Both the position numbers and the translations under genes were made by a program. Below are positions 16,651 to 25,578 of a DNA stretch of 64,000 nt, piece by piece. The notes beneath the pieces were generated by a model, which saw nothing but the letters and a program-made list of their open reading frames with translations, ran no database searches and was not told the origin of the DNA. How positions within the stretch are numbered: the stretch's first letter is position 1; the number at the start of each line of letters is the position of its first letter. The stretch lies in the NCBI RefSeq assembly GCF_900100085.1, contig NZ_FNEJ01000028.1, positions 1 through 64,000 on the forward strand. The letters are read 5' to 3'. The stretch is from Salipiger marinus (GTDB taxonomy: Bacteria > Pseudomonadota > Alphaproteobacteria > Rhodobacterales > Rhodobacteraceae).

Positions 16651-17118
16651 ATGTCCGGCGGCATCGACTACGGCAATCTCATGCATCGCGCCATGCGCGG
16701 GCTTATTCATGACGTTCTGGCGGGGGTGCAGGCCTCCGGTCTGCCGGGCGAGCATCATTTCTTCATCACCTTCGACACCCAGCATCCGGATGTGGAACTG
16801 GCCGACTGGCTGTCCGACCGCTATCCGGGCGAAATGACCGTGGTCATGCAGCACTGGTATGACGATCTGGAGGTGAATGACGACGGTTTCGCGGTCACGC
16901 TGAACTTTGGCGACGCGCCGGAGCGGCTGTATATCCCCTATGACGCGATCAAGACCTTTGTCGATCCGTCGGTGGAATTCGGTCTGCGCTTCGAGACCCA
17001 TGACGAGGATGACGACGAGGATCCGACCCCGCCGGATGACAAGCCCAAGCGCCCCCGCGCGGTGGAGCCGCGCCAGCAGGACGCAGAGGTGGTCCGGCTT
17101 GATTCCTTCCGCAAATGA
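16651..17118 (+). CDS. sspB: SspB-type adaptor for ClpXP
   Basis: 155 aa. GNLMHRAMRGLIHDVLAGVQ and HHFFITFDTQHPDVELADWL match the alphaproteobacterial SspB fold, followed by MTVVMQHWYDDLEV and FGDAPERLYIPYDAIKTFVDPSVEFGL. The acidic linker EDDDEDPTPPDD and the basic end RLDSFRK match the ClpX-docking tail architecture. It tethers ssrA-tagged proteins to ClpXP. The start at 16651 follows the family; longer upstream frames are not conserved-looking. Confidence 0.92.
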   Translation: MSGGIDYGNLMHRAMRGLIHDVLAGVQASGLPGEHHFFITFDTQHPDVELADWLSDRYPGEMTVVMQHWYDDLEVNDDGFAVTLNFGDAPERLYIPYDAIKTFVDPSVEFGLRFETHDEDDDEDPTPPDDKPKRPRAVEPRQQDAEVVRLDSFRK

Positions 17119-17204
17119 GCATTCGCCCGTGACCCGCTGCCACCGATGGCGGGCCGCGTCGCATCGGCCTCACGGCTGAGCGCGGCGCGGGAGGGCGGGG
17201 GCAC

Positions 17205-17771
17205 ATGCGGAACACCAGCGATCTGAGCCTGTTTCTGGGGCAGATGCTGCGCCGACCGCAGTCGGTCTCGGCGCTGATGCCCTCGTCCGAACGGCTGGCC
17301 CGCGCCATGGCGGCGGAAGTGCCCGAGGGCACGGGGCCGGTGGTGGAACTGGGGCCGGGCACCGGCAAGATCACCCGGGCGCTGCTGGAGGCGGGCATCG
17401 CGCCGTCGGATCTGCATCTGCTCGAAATCAATGATGATTTTGTCTCTTTCCTGCGGCTGCGGCACCCGGATGTGCATCTGCATCATCGCGGCGCGCAGGA
17501 CATGGACCGCATCGGGCTACCCACGGCGCGGGCCGTGGTGTCGGGCCTGCCGCTGCTGTCGCTGCCGCGCGACCTGCAGCGCGCCATTCTGGAGGCGGCG
17601 TTCCGGCTGCTGCCGCCGGGGGCGCCGCTTATCCAGTTCACCTATGGTCCGTCCAATCCGGTGCCCGGCCCGCTGATGCGCGATCTGGGGCTGGTGGCGG
17701 AACGCGGGCGCCGGGTCTGGCACAACATGCCGCCCGCCCAGATCTACCGCCTGCGGAGGCCTGCGGCCTGA
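17205..17771 (+). CDS. SAM-dependent methyltransferase, PmtA-like
   Basis: 188 aa with a class I Rossmann fold: [19 protein letters not shown] is motif I and [19 protein letters not shown] is motif II. Blocks such as [14 protein letters not shown] and [11 protein letters not shown] match the phospholipid N-methyltransferase family that methylates phosphatidylethanolamine toward phosphatidylcholine. Several paralogues of this family exist in alphaproteobacteria, so the substrate is not certain. A good ribosome site (GGGAGGGCGG) precedes the ATG. Confidence 0.85.
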   Translation: MRNTSDLSLFLGQMLRRPQSVSALMPSSERLARAMAAEVPEGTGPVVELGPGTGKITRALLEAGIAPSDLHLLEINDDFVSFLRLRHPDVHLHHRGAQDMDRIGLPTARAVVSGLPLLSLPRDLQRAILEAAFRLLPPGAPLIQFTYGPSNPVPGPLMRDLGLVAERGRRVWHNMPPAQIYRLRRPAA

Positions 17772-17871
17772 GATTGGGGCGCTAACGGCAGCGCGGGCAG
17801 CTTCTGCGCCGTTGCCCCTGCCCCAAGCTGCCGCTAAACCGCACACAATCGTATGCTTTCAGGAGGCAGAG

Positions 17872-19266
17872 ATGGCCACGACCCGCACCGAAACCGACAG
17901 CTTCGGCCCGCTGGAGGTTCCCGCCGACAAGTACTGGGGCGCCCAGACCCAGCGGTCGATCATGAATTTCCCGATCGGCTGGGAAAAGCAGCCCGTGCCG
18001 ATCATCCGCGCGCTTGGCGTGGTCAAGAAGGCCTGCGCGCAGGCCAACAAGGATCTGGGCACGATGGAGGCGCAGATCGCCGATGCGATCATCGCCGCCG
18101 CCTCCGAGGTGATCGAGGGCCAGTTCGACGACAACTTCCCGCTGGTGGTCTGGCAGACCGGGTCGGGCACGCAGTCCAACATGAACGCGAACGAGGTCAT
18201 CTCGAACCGCGCCATCGAGATGCTGGGCGGCGAAATGGGCTCCAAGAAGCCCGTGCACCCGAACGACCATTGCAACATGGGCCAGTCCTCCAACGACACC
18301 TTCCCGACCGCGATGCATGTCGCCATCGCGATGCAGGCGCGTGACGTGCTGCTGCCGGGCCTGCGCAAGCTGCATGACGCGCTGGCCGCCAAGTCCGAGG
18401 AATTCCGCGACATCATCAAGATCGGCCGCACCCATACGCAGGATGCGACGCCGCTGACGCTGGGTCAGGAATTCGGCGGCTACACCCATCAGGTGAAAAA
18501 GGGCATCGAGCGGGTCGAGGCCTGTCTGGGCGACATCTACGAGCTGGCGCAGGGCGGCACCGCCGTGGGCACCGGGCTCAACACCCAGAAAGGCTGGGCG
18601 GAGATGGTCGCGAAGAACATGGCCGACATCACCGGCCTGCCCTTCGTCACCGCGCCCAACAAGTTCGAAGCCCTTGCCGCCCATGACGCCATGGTGATGT
18701 TCTCGGGCGCGCTGAAGACCGTGGCGGCCTCGCTGTTCAAGATCGCCAACGACATGCGTCTGCTGGGTTCCGGCCCGCGCTCGGGTCTGGGCGAACTGAT
18801 CCTGCCGGAAAACGAACCGGGCTCGTCGATCATGCCGGGCAAGGTCAACCCGACGCAGGCCGAAGCGCTGACCATGGTCTGCGCGCATGTGATGGGCAAT
18901 GACGCCGCCGTGGGCTTTGCCGGATCGCAGGGCCATTTCGAGCTTAACGTCTACAACCCGATGATGAGCTACAACGTGCTGCAGTCCATGCAGCTTCTGG
19001 GCGACAGCGCCTCTGCCTTCACCGACAACATGGTGGTGGGCACGCAGGCCAACGTGGCGCGGATCGAAAAGCTGATGAAGGAATCGCTGATGCTGGTCAC
19101 GGCGCTGGCCCCCACCATCGGCTATGACAACGCCACCAAGGTCGCCAAGACCGCGCACAAGAACGGCACCACGCTGAAGGAAGAGGCGATCGCGCTTGGC
19201 TTTGTCGATGCCGAGACCTTCGACCGCATCGTGCGCCCCGAAGACATGATCGGCCCCAAGGGCTGA
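17872..19266 (+). CDS. fumC: Fumarate hydratase class II
   Basis: 464 aa from [29 protein letters not shown]. Signature blocks: [39 protein letters not shown] and [27 protein letters not shown], the last being the fumarase/aspartase catalytic loop with its Ser. It interconverts fumarate and malate in the TCA cycle and is the oxygen-stable, iron-free isoenzyme. CAGGAGG lies upstream of ATG and a terminator follows the stop. Confidence 0.97.
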   Translation: MATTRTETDSFGPLEVPADKYWGAQTQRSIMNFPIGWEKQPVPIIRALGVVKKACAQANKDLGTMEAQIADAIIAAASEVIEGQFDDNFPLVVWQTGSGTQSNMNANEVISNRAIEMLGGEMGSKKPVHPNDHCNMGQSSNDTFPTAMHVAIAMQARDVLLPGLRKLHDALAAKSEEFRDIIKIGRTHTQDATPLTLGQEFGGYTHQVKKGIERVEACLGDIYELAQGGTAVGTGLNTQKGWAEMVAKNMADITGLPFVTAPNKFEALAAHDAMVMFSGALKTVAASLFKIANDMRLLGSGPRSGLGELILPENEPGSSIMPGKVNPTQAEALTMVCAHVMGNDAAVGFAGSQGHFELNVYNPMMSYNVLQSMQLLGDSASAFTDNMVVGTQANVARIEKLMKESLMLVTALAPTIGYDNATKVAKTAHKNGTTLKEEAIALGFVDAETFDRIVRPEDMIGPKG

Positions 19267-19286
19267 ACCGGTCTTCTGCCTGTCCT

Positions 19287-19313
19287 CCGGGGCCCTGCGC
19301 GGGCCCCGGTTTT
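19287..19313 (+). terminator. Terminator of fumC
   Basis: A 9-bp stem CCGGGGCCC/GGGCCCCGG with the loop TGCGC is followed by TTTT. Confidence 0.85.
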
Positions 19314-19384
19314 CCGCCGATGTGGCAGCGCCTTATCATTTTGCACACATTGCCGCCGCGCACCGCCGCGCTAAAGTCCCTGCC

Positions 19385-19561
19385 ATGAGCAAGGTCATCA
19401 ATCTCAACCGGGCCCGCAAGGACCGGCAGCGCGCCGAAAAACGCGCCGCCGCGGATCAGAATGCCGCCCGACACGGTCTGAGCAAGGCCGAAAAAATGCT
19501 GGAAGCCGCGCGCGCCAAGAAAGCGGACGCGGCGCTGGACGGCCACAAGCTCGACGAATGA
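19385..19561 (+). CDS. DUF4169-like small basic protein
   Basis: 58 aa: MSKVINLNRARKDRQRAEKRAAADQNAARHGLSKAEK and a charged C-terminus. Start KVINLNRARK and the Arg/Lys/Ala-rich helix match the short DUF4169 proteins found next to ribbon-helix-helix genes in Rhodobacterales. It overlaps the following gene by ATGA. A role with the downstream DNA-binding protein is suggested only by coupling. Confidence 0.8.
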   Translation: MSKVINLNRARKDRQRAEKRAAADQNAARHGLSKAEKMLEAARAKKADAALDGHKLDE

Positions 19562-19782
19562 GCGGGCGTCCGGTCAAACGCTCGCTGACGCTGCGCGGGC
19601 ATCGCACATCTGTATCGCTGGAAGAGATTTTCTGGCGGGAATTCCGTGTCATCGCCGAAGCCGAGGGCAAGACCCTGAACGCGCTGGCCACGGAGATCGA
19701 CGAATCGCGCGGGCTCGAATCGGGGCTCGCCTCCGCCATCCGTGTCTATGTGCTGCAGCAGGTCAAGGCGCGGCAGGGCTGA
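19558..19782 (+). CDS. Ribbon-helix-helix domain protein
   Basis: 74 aa. KRSLTLRGHRTSVSLEEIFWREFRVIAEAEGKTLNALATEID matches the RHH_4 family: a short strand (TSVSLE) followed by two helices. SGLASAIRVYVLQQVKARQ forms the C-terminal helix. Such proteins usually bind DNA as dimers; targets are unknown here. It is translationally coupled to the DUF4169 gene upstream. Confidence 0.85.
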   Translation: MSGRPVKRSLTLRGHRTSVSLEEIFWREFRVIAEAEGKTLNALATEIDESRGLESGLASAIRVYVLQQVKARQG

Positions 19783-19806
19783 GCCGCCGCGCCCTTGGGG
19801 ACGGGA

Positions 19807-20757
19807 TCAGGCTTTCGCCAGACGCGCCTCGCGCGCCGCGCGCAGACGGGCGAAATCATCCCCCGCATGGTAGCTCGACCGGGTAAGCGGCGTGGCCGAC
19901 ACCATCAGGAAGCCCTTGCCATAGGCGGTTTTTTCGTAGGACGCGAATTCATCCGGCGTCACGAACCGGTCGACGCGGTGATGTTTCGGCGTCGGCTGCA
20001 GATACTGCCCGATGGTCAGGAAATCGACATCCGCCGCGCGCATGTCATCCATGACCTGCCCCACCTGTTTGCGGTCCTCGCCCAGCCCGACCATGATGCC
20101 GGACTTGGTGAAGATGCGCGGATCAAGCTCCTTGACCCGCTGCAGCAGGCGCAGCGAATGGAAATACCGCGCGCCGGGCCGCACCTCGGGGTAAAGACCG
20201 GGCACGGTTTCCAGATTGTGGTTGAACACGTCAGGCCGCGCCGCAACCACGGTTTCCAGCACCGAGGGCGCGCATTTCAGGAAATCCGGCGTCAGGATCT
20301 CGATCGTGGTGCCGGGCGAACGGTGGCGCACGGCGCGGATGGTCTGGGCAAAATGCTCCGCCCCGCCATCGTCCAGATCGTCGCGGTCCACCGAGGTGAT
20401 GACCACATGGTTCAGCCCCAGCTTGGCCACCGAATCCCCGACCCGGCCCGGCTCGAACACGTCCAGTGTCTCGGGGCGACCGGTGGCGATGTTGCAGAAG
20501 GTGCAGCCGCGCGTGCAGATGTCGCCCATGATCATCATGGTCGCGTGACCTTGGCTCCAGCATTCGCCCACATTGGGACAGCCCGCCTCTTCGCAGACGG
20601 TGACCAGCTTGTGTTCGCGCATGATGCGGCGGGTTTCGTTATAGCCCTCGCCGCCGGGCGCCTTCACGCGGATCCAGTCCGGTTTCTTGGGCTGGGCGTT
20701 GTCAGGACGGTGCGCCTTTTCCGGGTGGCGCTGTGCCGGGATCTTGAGGTCGCGCAT
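19807..20757 (-). CDS. lipA: Lipoyl synthase
   Basis: 316 aa. Two iron-sulfur sites are visible: [12 protein letters not shown] (auxiliary cluster) and [10 protein letters not shown] (radical-SAM CxxxCxxC). The block [11 protein letters not shown] and the C-terminal [10 protein letters not shown] (with the conserved RSSY serine) are diagnostic. It inserts two sulfurs into octanoyl-carrier domains to make lipoate for pyruvate and 2-oxoglutarate dehydrogenases. Length is normal. It faces the RHH gene. Confidence 0.97.
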   Translation of the reverse strand: MRDLKIPAQRHPEKAHRPDNAQPKKPDWIRVKAPGGEGYNETRRIMREHKLVTVCEEAGCPNVGECWSQGHATMMIMGDICTRGCTFCNIATGRPETLDVFEPGRVGDSVAKLGLNHVVITSVDRDDLDDGGAEHFAQTIRAVRHRSPGTTIEILTPDFLKCAPSVLETVVAARPDVFNHNLETVPGLYPEVRPGARYFHSLRLLQRVKELDPRIFTKSGIMVGLGEDRKQVGQVMDDMRAADVDFLTIGQYLQPTPKHHRVDRFVTPDEFASYEKTAYGKGFLMVSATPLTRSSYHAGDDFARLRAAREARLAKA

Positions 20758-20907
20758 GGCAAATTCCCCGCGTGCTGGGTCAGGTCGCCTTCAAGATAGG
20801 GCAGCGTCCGGCCCCATGCCAGAGCCGGTCCGCCCGATCGGGGGCGACGGTTCCCCGATCCCTACGCCCCTTGTGGGGAAAGCGCAATTGCCAAGCCCGC
20901 CGCGCGG

Positions 20908-21222
20908 TCAGGAGGAGAGCTTCATGGTGACCATGCCCGCCACGATCAGCGCCGCCGCGATCCCGCGCTGCAGCGTCAGCGCCTCGCCCAGAAACAGGAT
21001 GCCGACGATAAAGGCCCCCACCGCGCCGATCCCGGTCCAGACCATATAGGCGGTGCCCAAGGGCAGGCTGCGCATCGACAGGCTCAGCAGCCAGAACGAC
21101 CCGGCCATGCCCGCCACCATCACCAGCGTTGGGACAATCCGGGTGAAGCCATGCGACTGCTTCATCGCAAAAGCCCAGACGATTTCAAGAAGACCGGCGA
21201 CCACCAGAAGGATCCACGCCAT
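20908..21222 (-). CDS. gdx: SMR-family guanidinium exporter, Gdx/SugE type
   Basis: 104 aa with four transmembrane helices. AGLLEIVWAFAMKQSHGFTR is the Gdx/SugE signature, with the essential Glu in helix 1, and LPLGTAYMVWTGIGAVGAF is the conserved helix 3. This subfamily exports guanidinium in exchange for protons. The start MAWIL at 21222 has TGGAG about 7 nt upstream; an ATG four codons earlier is possible. A candidate guanidine-II riboswitch precedes it, supporting the substrate assignment. Confidence 0.9.
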   Translation of the reverse strand: MAWILLVVAGLLEIVWAFAMKQSHGFTRIVPTLVMVAGMAGSFWLLSLSMRSLPLGTAYMVWTGIGAVGAFIVGILFLGEALTLQRGIAAALIVAGMVTMKLSS

Positions 21223-21239
21223 GACACGCTCCATTGCTT

Positions 21240-21283
21240 CGGGCCGTCCCGCGTGGTTCCCGATCTGGGGAACGTCGTCCTTC
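21240..21283 (-). promoter_or_regulatory. Candidate guanidine-II (mini-ykkC) riboswitch
   Basis: On the minus strand there are two short hairpins 18 nt apart with ACGR tetraloops. The proximal one is CGGG-ACGG-CCCG (21251 to 21240). The distal one is GAAGG-ACGA-CGTTC (21283 to 21270), with one G/G mismatch. Paired ACGR hairpins ahead of a gdx/sugE ribosome site are the hallmark of this riboswitch class. An alternative hairpin (GTTCCC/GGGAAC) lies between and could compete. The distal mismatch lowers confidence. Confidence 0.5.
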
Positions 21284-21314
21284 GCCGCCAGATATGGCGG
21301 CTCTGGCGCGGGGG

Positions 21315-22244
21315 TCAATAGGCAGGAACGCTTGCCCGCGACCGCGCCGTCAGATCCTCGCCCACCCCGCGCAGCCGCTGCGCCAGATCGGTGAACCAGC
21401 CCTGCGCGGGCGTGCTGGCGCGGCGCACCAGCCCGATGCTGCGCGACGGCTCCGGAGTGGCGAAGCGGCGCAGGCACATGCCCTCGGCGGCGCGCGCTTC
21501 GGTCGGAATGGCGATCTCCGGCATCAGGGTCAGGCCGAACCCCGCCGCCACCAGCCGCGACAGCGTGGCCAGCGACGATGCCCCCATATTGATGCGCGCA
21601 TTGCCCCGGCTGCGGCCACAGACCGCCAGCGCCTGATCGGTCAGGCAGTGCCCGTCCTCCAGCAGCAGCAGCTGGCTTTCGCCCAGTCCTTCGGGATGCG
21701 GCACGTCGTTGTAAAGCTCCAGCCGTGCGGCGCTGCCCGCCAGCAGGAAGCGGTCCTCGAACAGCGGTTCTGCGGCGATGCCCTCGCGTTCGGCGGGCAG
21801 CGCGATCACGGCGGCATCCAGCCTGCCATCCAGCAGCTGATCCAGCAACCGGTCGGTCACCGCCTCCGTCACCGACACGTCAAGCGAGATGTCCGCCGCG
21901 CGCATCGCCGCCAGCGCTTCGGGCAGGAAATAGGGCGCGATGGTCGGAATCACCCCCAGCGCCAGCCGTCCGGTCAGCCCGCCGCGCCGCCGTGCCGCCT
22001 GTTCCAGCGCCGCCACCTCGCCAAGGATGCGGTCGGCCACCTCCAGCACCTCGCGCCCGAAGGGGGTCAGCACCACATCGCGCGCATGGCGTTCCACCAG
22101 CGGGCCGTTCAGGGTGGTTTCCAGTTCGCGGATCTGCACCGACAGCGCGGGCTGCGACACATGGCAGGCCTCCGCCGCGCGGCGGAAATTGCGCTGTTCG
22201 GACAGGGCCTTGAAATAGCCGAGCTGGCGGAGGGTCAGGTTCAT
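21315..22244 (-). CDS. oxyR: OxyR-type hydrogen peroxide regulator
   Basis: 309 aa LysR protein. HTH: RQLGYFKALSEQRNFRRAAEACHVSQPALSVQIRELE. The redox motif LLEDGHCLTDQALAVC has two cysteines 9 residues apart, as in OxyR Cys199/Cys208, and forms the disulfide switch on peroxide. It is divergent from katA with 107 bp between starts, the usual arrangement for a direct activator of catalase. Confidence 0.93.
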   Translation of the reverse strand: MNLTLRQLGYFKALSEQRNFRRAAEACHVSQPALSVQIRELETTLNGPLVERHARDVVLTPFGREVLEVADRILGEVAALEQAARRRGGLTGRLALGVIPTIAPYFLPEALAAMRAADISLDVSVTEAVTDRLLDQLLDGRLDAAVIALPAEREGIAAEPLFEDRFLLAGSAARLELYNDVPHPEGLGESQLLLLEDGHCLTDQALAVCGRSRGNARINMGASSLATLSRLVAAGFGLTLMPEIAIPTEARAAEGMCLRRFATPEPSRSIGLVRRASTPAQGWFTDLAQRLRGVGEDLTARSRASVPAY

Positions 22245-22257
22245 AGGAAAATGTTAT
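22243..22257. promoter_or_regulatory. Possible OxyR half-site in the oxyR-katA intergenic region
   Basis: ATAG-N7-TTAT overlaps the oxyR start codon and is one base from the ATAG-N7-CTAT half of an OxyR site. The rest of the 107-bp gap is AT-rich compared with the surroundings, as expected for the shared promoter. A complete four-element OxyR site is not visible. Confidence 0.35.
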
Positions 22258-22351
22258 CAATCTTTAAATAAACTGCAATTGGAAATTATCTAAGGGCTTC
22301 TACATCCTGTCGGTGAAGGGGAAGCTGCCCCACCACTCCATCGAGGAAGCC

Positions 22352-23866
22352 ATGACCAAGCGACTGACCACCTCCGCCGGCGCGCCGGTGCCCAGCAACA
22401 ACACCTCCGCCACGGCGGGCCCGCGCGGCCCGGTGCTGCTGGAGGATTATCAGCTGATCGAAAAGCTGGCCCATCAGAACCGCGAACGCATCCCCGAACG
22501 GGTGGTGCATGCCAAGGGCTGGGGCGCGCAGGGCACCTTTACCGTCACGCATGACATCAGCCGCTACACCTGCGCCAGCCTGTTCTCCAAGGTGGGCACC
22601 ACCTGCGAGATCCTGTCGCGCTGGTCCACCGTGGCGGGCGAACTGGGTGCTGCCGATGCCGAACGCGACGTGCGCGGCTTTTCGGTGAAATTCTACACCG
22701 AAGACGGCAACTGGGATGTGGTGGGCAACAACACCCCCATCTTCTTCATCCGCGACGCCTATAAATTCCCGGATTTCATCCGCACGCAGAAGCGCCACCC
22801 CAAGACCAACCTGCGTTCGCCGGAAGCGATGTTCGATTTCTGGGCCGCCCAGCCCGAATCGGTGCATCAGGTCACCATCCTGATGTCGGATCGCGGCATT
22901 CCGGTGAACCCGATGCACATGCATGGCTATGGCTCGCACACCTATTCCATGTGGAATGCGGCGGGGGAACGGCACTGGGTGAAATTCCATTTCCGCTGCC
23001 AGCAGCCGATCCGCAACTACACCAACGAACAGGCCGAGGAACTGATCGGCAAGACCCGCGAAAGCTATCAGGAAGATCTGTATAACGCGATCGACGAGGG
23101 CCGCTTCCCGAAATGGGAGCTGAACATTCAGGTCATGCCCGAGGCGCAGGCGGAAACGCTGGACTTCAACCCGTTCGATCTGACCAAGGTCTGGCCGCAT
23201 GACCAGTTCCCGCTGATCCCGGTGGGCATGCTGGAATTCAACCGCAACCCCGACAATTACTGGCAGTTCGTGGAAAACGCTGCCTATTCGCCGTCCAACA
23301 AGATCCCCGGCATCGGTTTTTCACCGGACAAGATGCTGCAGGGCCGGATCTTTGCCTATGCCGATGCGCATCGTTACCGGCTTGGCACCCATTACGAGGC
23401 CCTGCCCGCCAATGCGCCGAAAGCGCCGGTGCATCACTATCACAAGGACGGATCGATGCGGTTCTTCCCGCAGGTCACCGGCCATCCGGATGCCTATTAC
23501 GAGCCCAACCAGTATGAGGAATCCGCCAAGGCCGATCCTTCCGTGATGGAGCCGCCGCTGCGCATTTCCGGCGATGCCGACCGCTATGTGCAGGAAGACA
23601 AGGATGCCGATTACGTCCAGCCCCGCGCGCTTTATGCCGAGGTGCTCGACGAGGGCGGGCGCAAGCGGCTGCATCTGAACATGGCCCGCGCCATGTCGCC
23701 CTGTTCGGACAGCGTGAAAGAGCGCTGGTATGCCGTGCTGCGCCGCGTGCACCCCGAATATGAGGCGGGCGTGCGCAAGGCTGCCGAGGATCTGAAATCC
23801 GGCACTATCGACGATTATCCCGGCATTCCCGTCACCGGCGATACGCCGGTGCGCGTCGCGGAATGA
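22352..23866 (+). CDS. katA: Monofunctional heme catalase, clade 3 type
   Basis: 504 aa from [19 protein letters not shown]. Distal heme residues: [18 protein letters not shown] (catalytic His) and [11 protein letters not shown] (Asn). Proximal: [20 protein letters not shown] with the heme-ligand Tyr. The NADPH-binding region and length fit small-subunit catalases. It disproportionates hydrogen peroxide. GAGGAAG precedes the ATG. The divergent oxyR implies peroxide induction. Confidence 0.96.
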   Translation: MTKRLTTSAGAPVPSNNTSATAGPRGPVLLEDYQLIEKLAHQNRERIPERVVHAKGWGAQGTFTVTHDISRYTCASLFSKVGTTCEILSRWSTVAGELGAADAERDVRGFSVKFYTEDGNWDVVGNNTPIFFIRDAYKFPDFIRTQKRHPKTNLRSPEAMFDFWAAQPESVHQVTILMSDRGIPVNPMHMHGYGSHTYSMWNAAGERHWVKFHFRCQQPIRNYTNEQAEELIGKTRESYQEDLYNAIDEGRFPKWELNIQVMPEAQAETLDFNPFDLTKVWPHDQFPLIPVGMLEFNRNPDNYWQFVENAAYSPSNKIPGIGFSPDKMLQGRIFAYADAHRYRLGTHYEALPANAPKAPVHHYHKDGSMRFFPQVTGHPDAYYEPNQYEESAKADPSVMEPPLRISGDADRYVQEDKDADYVQPRALYAEVLDEGGRKRLHLNMARAMSPCSDSVKERWYAVLRRVHPEYEAGVRKAAEDLKSGTIDDYPGIPVTGDTPVRVAE

Positions 23867-23883
23867 TCTAGGGCCCAACGTCA

Positions 23884-23913
23884 GGGGGCGGTGCCACGGC
23901 ACCGCCCCCTTTT
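23884..23913 (+). terminator. Terminator of katA
   Basis: An 11-bp stem GGGGGCGGTGC/GCACCGCCCCC with a 4-nt loop is followed by TTTT. Confidence 0.88.
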
Positions 23914-23932
23914 CCATCGCCCCCGCAAGCGC

Positions 23933-25075
23933 TCAGCCGATCAGCCCGCCGCCGGGTCCGGTGGTCAGGTCGTAATGCCGTTTCAGCCGCTGCAGCGCGA
24001 TGCGCAGCACGATCTTGCCAGACCGGGCGGCCCATCCCATGCGCTTTTCCGTGGTCTCCAGCCCCTCCAGATAGCAGCAGCATTGCAGCGCCACGTCGCC
24101 CAGCCCGGGCCCCAACTCGCGCAGCGCCGCCGAGAACCGCAGCCGCGCCGCTTCGGGCCCGCGCGGATGCGCTTCGCCCGCGCCCGGCACCACGCCTTCG
24201 GTCAGATACTGGTCCCAGTTCTGCGCCGCGCGCTGCCCCATCTGCGCCAGTTCGAAATCCTCGCGCAGCCTTTCGCCCGCCCGCACCAGATCCTCGGCCA
24301 GAAACGGCGCGCCGTCCTTCTCGCGCCGTCGTGCCAGCACGGCGAGCGGGCTTTCGGCGATGACATAGCGGCGGCGGCCCCGGGGATCGGCCTCTTCGGC
24401 GTCAAGCGCCGCCTCTGCCGCGCGCCCGGTGTCAAAGCCCGCCTGCGCCTCGGCAAAGCCGCGCAGCTTGTTTTCCTGTTCCGCCAGCAGATGGCTCAGC
24501 GCAGCACGCCCGCCGGGGGTGATGCGATAGCGGGAAATCCGCGCCGGGGCCTCGCAGGCGATCCAGCCCTTCAGCGCCAGGGCCTGCGCCACCGGCGCAT
24601 CCACCACCGCCGTGCGGGCCGACCCGCCCTGCCCGGTGTCGCGCACCACCACGGCCTTGTCCATCTCGGCGGCCACCGCCAGCACGGCGCCGTTTTCGCA
24701 AAGCCGCCGCAGCACGCGCCGCGCCTCCCGCGCCAGCGTCACCGCGTCGGGGGTCATGTCGTTCAGCGCTTCGGCCATCGTTCCGCACTCCTTGCCGGGC
24801 CGCGCCTGCATCGCCCCCGCCTCGATCCCGCCAAGCTTGCGCAGCGCCCCGTCCACCAGCGGGTCATCGCGCAGCGTTTCCATGCGCCGCACCTGCCGCA
24901 GCACGGTGGAGGCATGGCGCCCCGCCTCGCGCGCCAGTTTGCGGATGCCCTCGCCGCCTTCGGTATGCGCCAGATAAAGCCGGGCCTCTTCCGGCACCCA
25001 TGCTGGCAAATGCGCCGCCCAGCGGGCCGCTCCGGCTGCGGCGGCAGATGATCCTGATCCCGGTGGCTTGGTCAT
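23933..25075 (-). CDS. DUF6456-type helix-turn-helix protein
   Basis: 380 aa from ATG 25075; a TTG 11 codons upstream is less likely. N-terminal HTH-like part: EGIRKLAREAGRHASTVLRQVRRME. The C-terminal third (EDLVRAGERLREDFELAQMGQRAAQNWD, then LGDVALQCCCYLEGLETTEKRMGW and LRIALQRLKRHY) matches, from memory, the DUF6456 domain common in alphaproteobacteria. It probably binds DNA; targets are unknown. It is divergent from the 99-aa gene at 25276. Confidence 0.75.
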   Translation of the reverse strand: MTKPPGSGSSAAAAGAARWAAHLPAWVPEEARLYLAHTEGGEGIRKLAREAGRHASTVLRQVRRMETLRDDPLVDGALRKLGGIEAGAMQARPGKECGTMAEALNDMTPDAVTLAREARRVLRRLCENGAVLAVAAEMDKAVVVRDTGQGGSARTAVVDAPVAQALALKGWIACEAPARISRYRITPGGRAALSHLLAEQENKLRGFAEAQAGFDTGRAAEAALDAEEADPRGRRRYVIAESPLAVLARRREKDGAPFLAEDLVRAGERLREDFELAQMGQRAAQNWDQYLTEGVVPGAGEAHPRGPEAARLRFSAALRELGPGLGDVALQCCCYLEGLETTEKRMGWAARSGKIVLRIALQRLKRHYDLTTGPGGGLIG

Positions 25076-25275
25076 GTTGTTCACAAGTTTATCCCCAGCA
25101 GCACGCAACCTATTGGTGTGTGTGTTACCCGACGGTTAAAATCATCCTGGTTTCGTCAAATTATCCCCAAAATATAAACAATCTTGAAACGACCGGACGT
25201 GCGCTCCGGCCTCACGGCAACAGCGCTCCGGCCTGTGTAGCCTTGCCCCCGTCACCAGACCGAAGGGACAAGACC

Positions 25276-25575
25276 ATGCAAGACATCCTGAGCCTGCTTG
25301 CCAGCCTGCGCCGCCCGCGCCTGCTGATCCGTGCCGCGCGCATCGGCGCCGACGATTACCGCCGCGAGGCGCATCTGTCGCGGATTCTGGGCTATGCCGC
25401 CCTGCCGCGCAGCGGTGCCGCGCTGATGCGGCTTGTCGATCTGGAGGCGGATCTGGACCTGCGCCGTCGCGCCGAAGACACGGCCTATTCCATCGCCCGC
25501 CATGTCGAGGTGCTGGCGGCGATCATGGGAGAGGCGCGGCTGCTGCGTGCCGGTCTGGGCGCGGAGGCGGTCTGA
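25276..25575 (+). CDS. DUF6477-type small protein
   Basis: 99 aa: MQDILSLLASLRRPRLLIRAARIGADDYRREAHLSRIL, then LVDLEADLDLRRRAEDTAYSIARHVEVLAAIMGEARL. It is helical and basic at the N-terminus. I associate this pattern, and its placement beside a DUF6456 gene, with DUF6477 of Rhodobacterales. Function unknown. The 200-bp region between the two divergent genes is AT-rich (TTATCCCC, AATATAAACAATC) and should hold both promoters. Confidence 0.75.
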   Translation: MQDILSLLASLRRPRLLIRAARIGADDYRREAHLSRILGYAALPRSGAALMRLVDLEADLDLRRRAEDTAYSIARHVEVLAAIMGEARLLRAGLGAEAV

Positions 25576-25578
25576 GGC

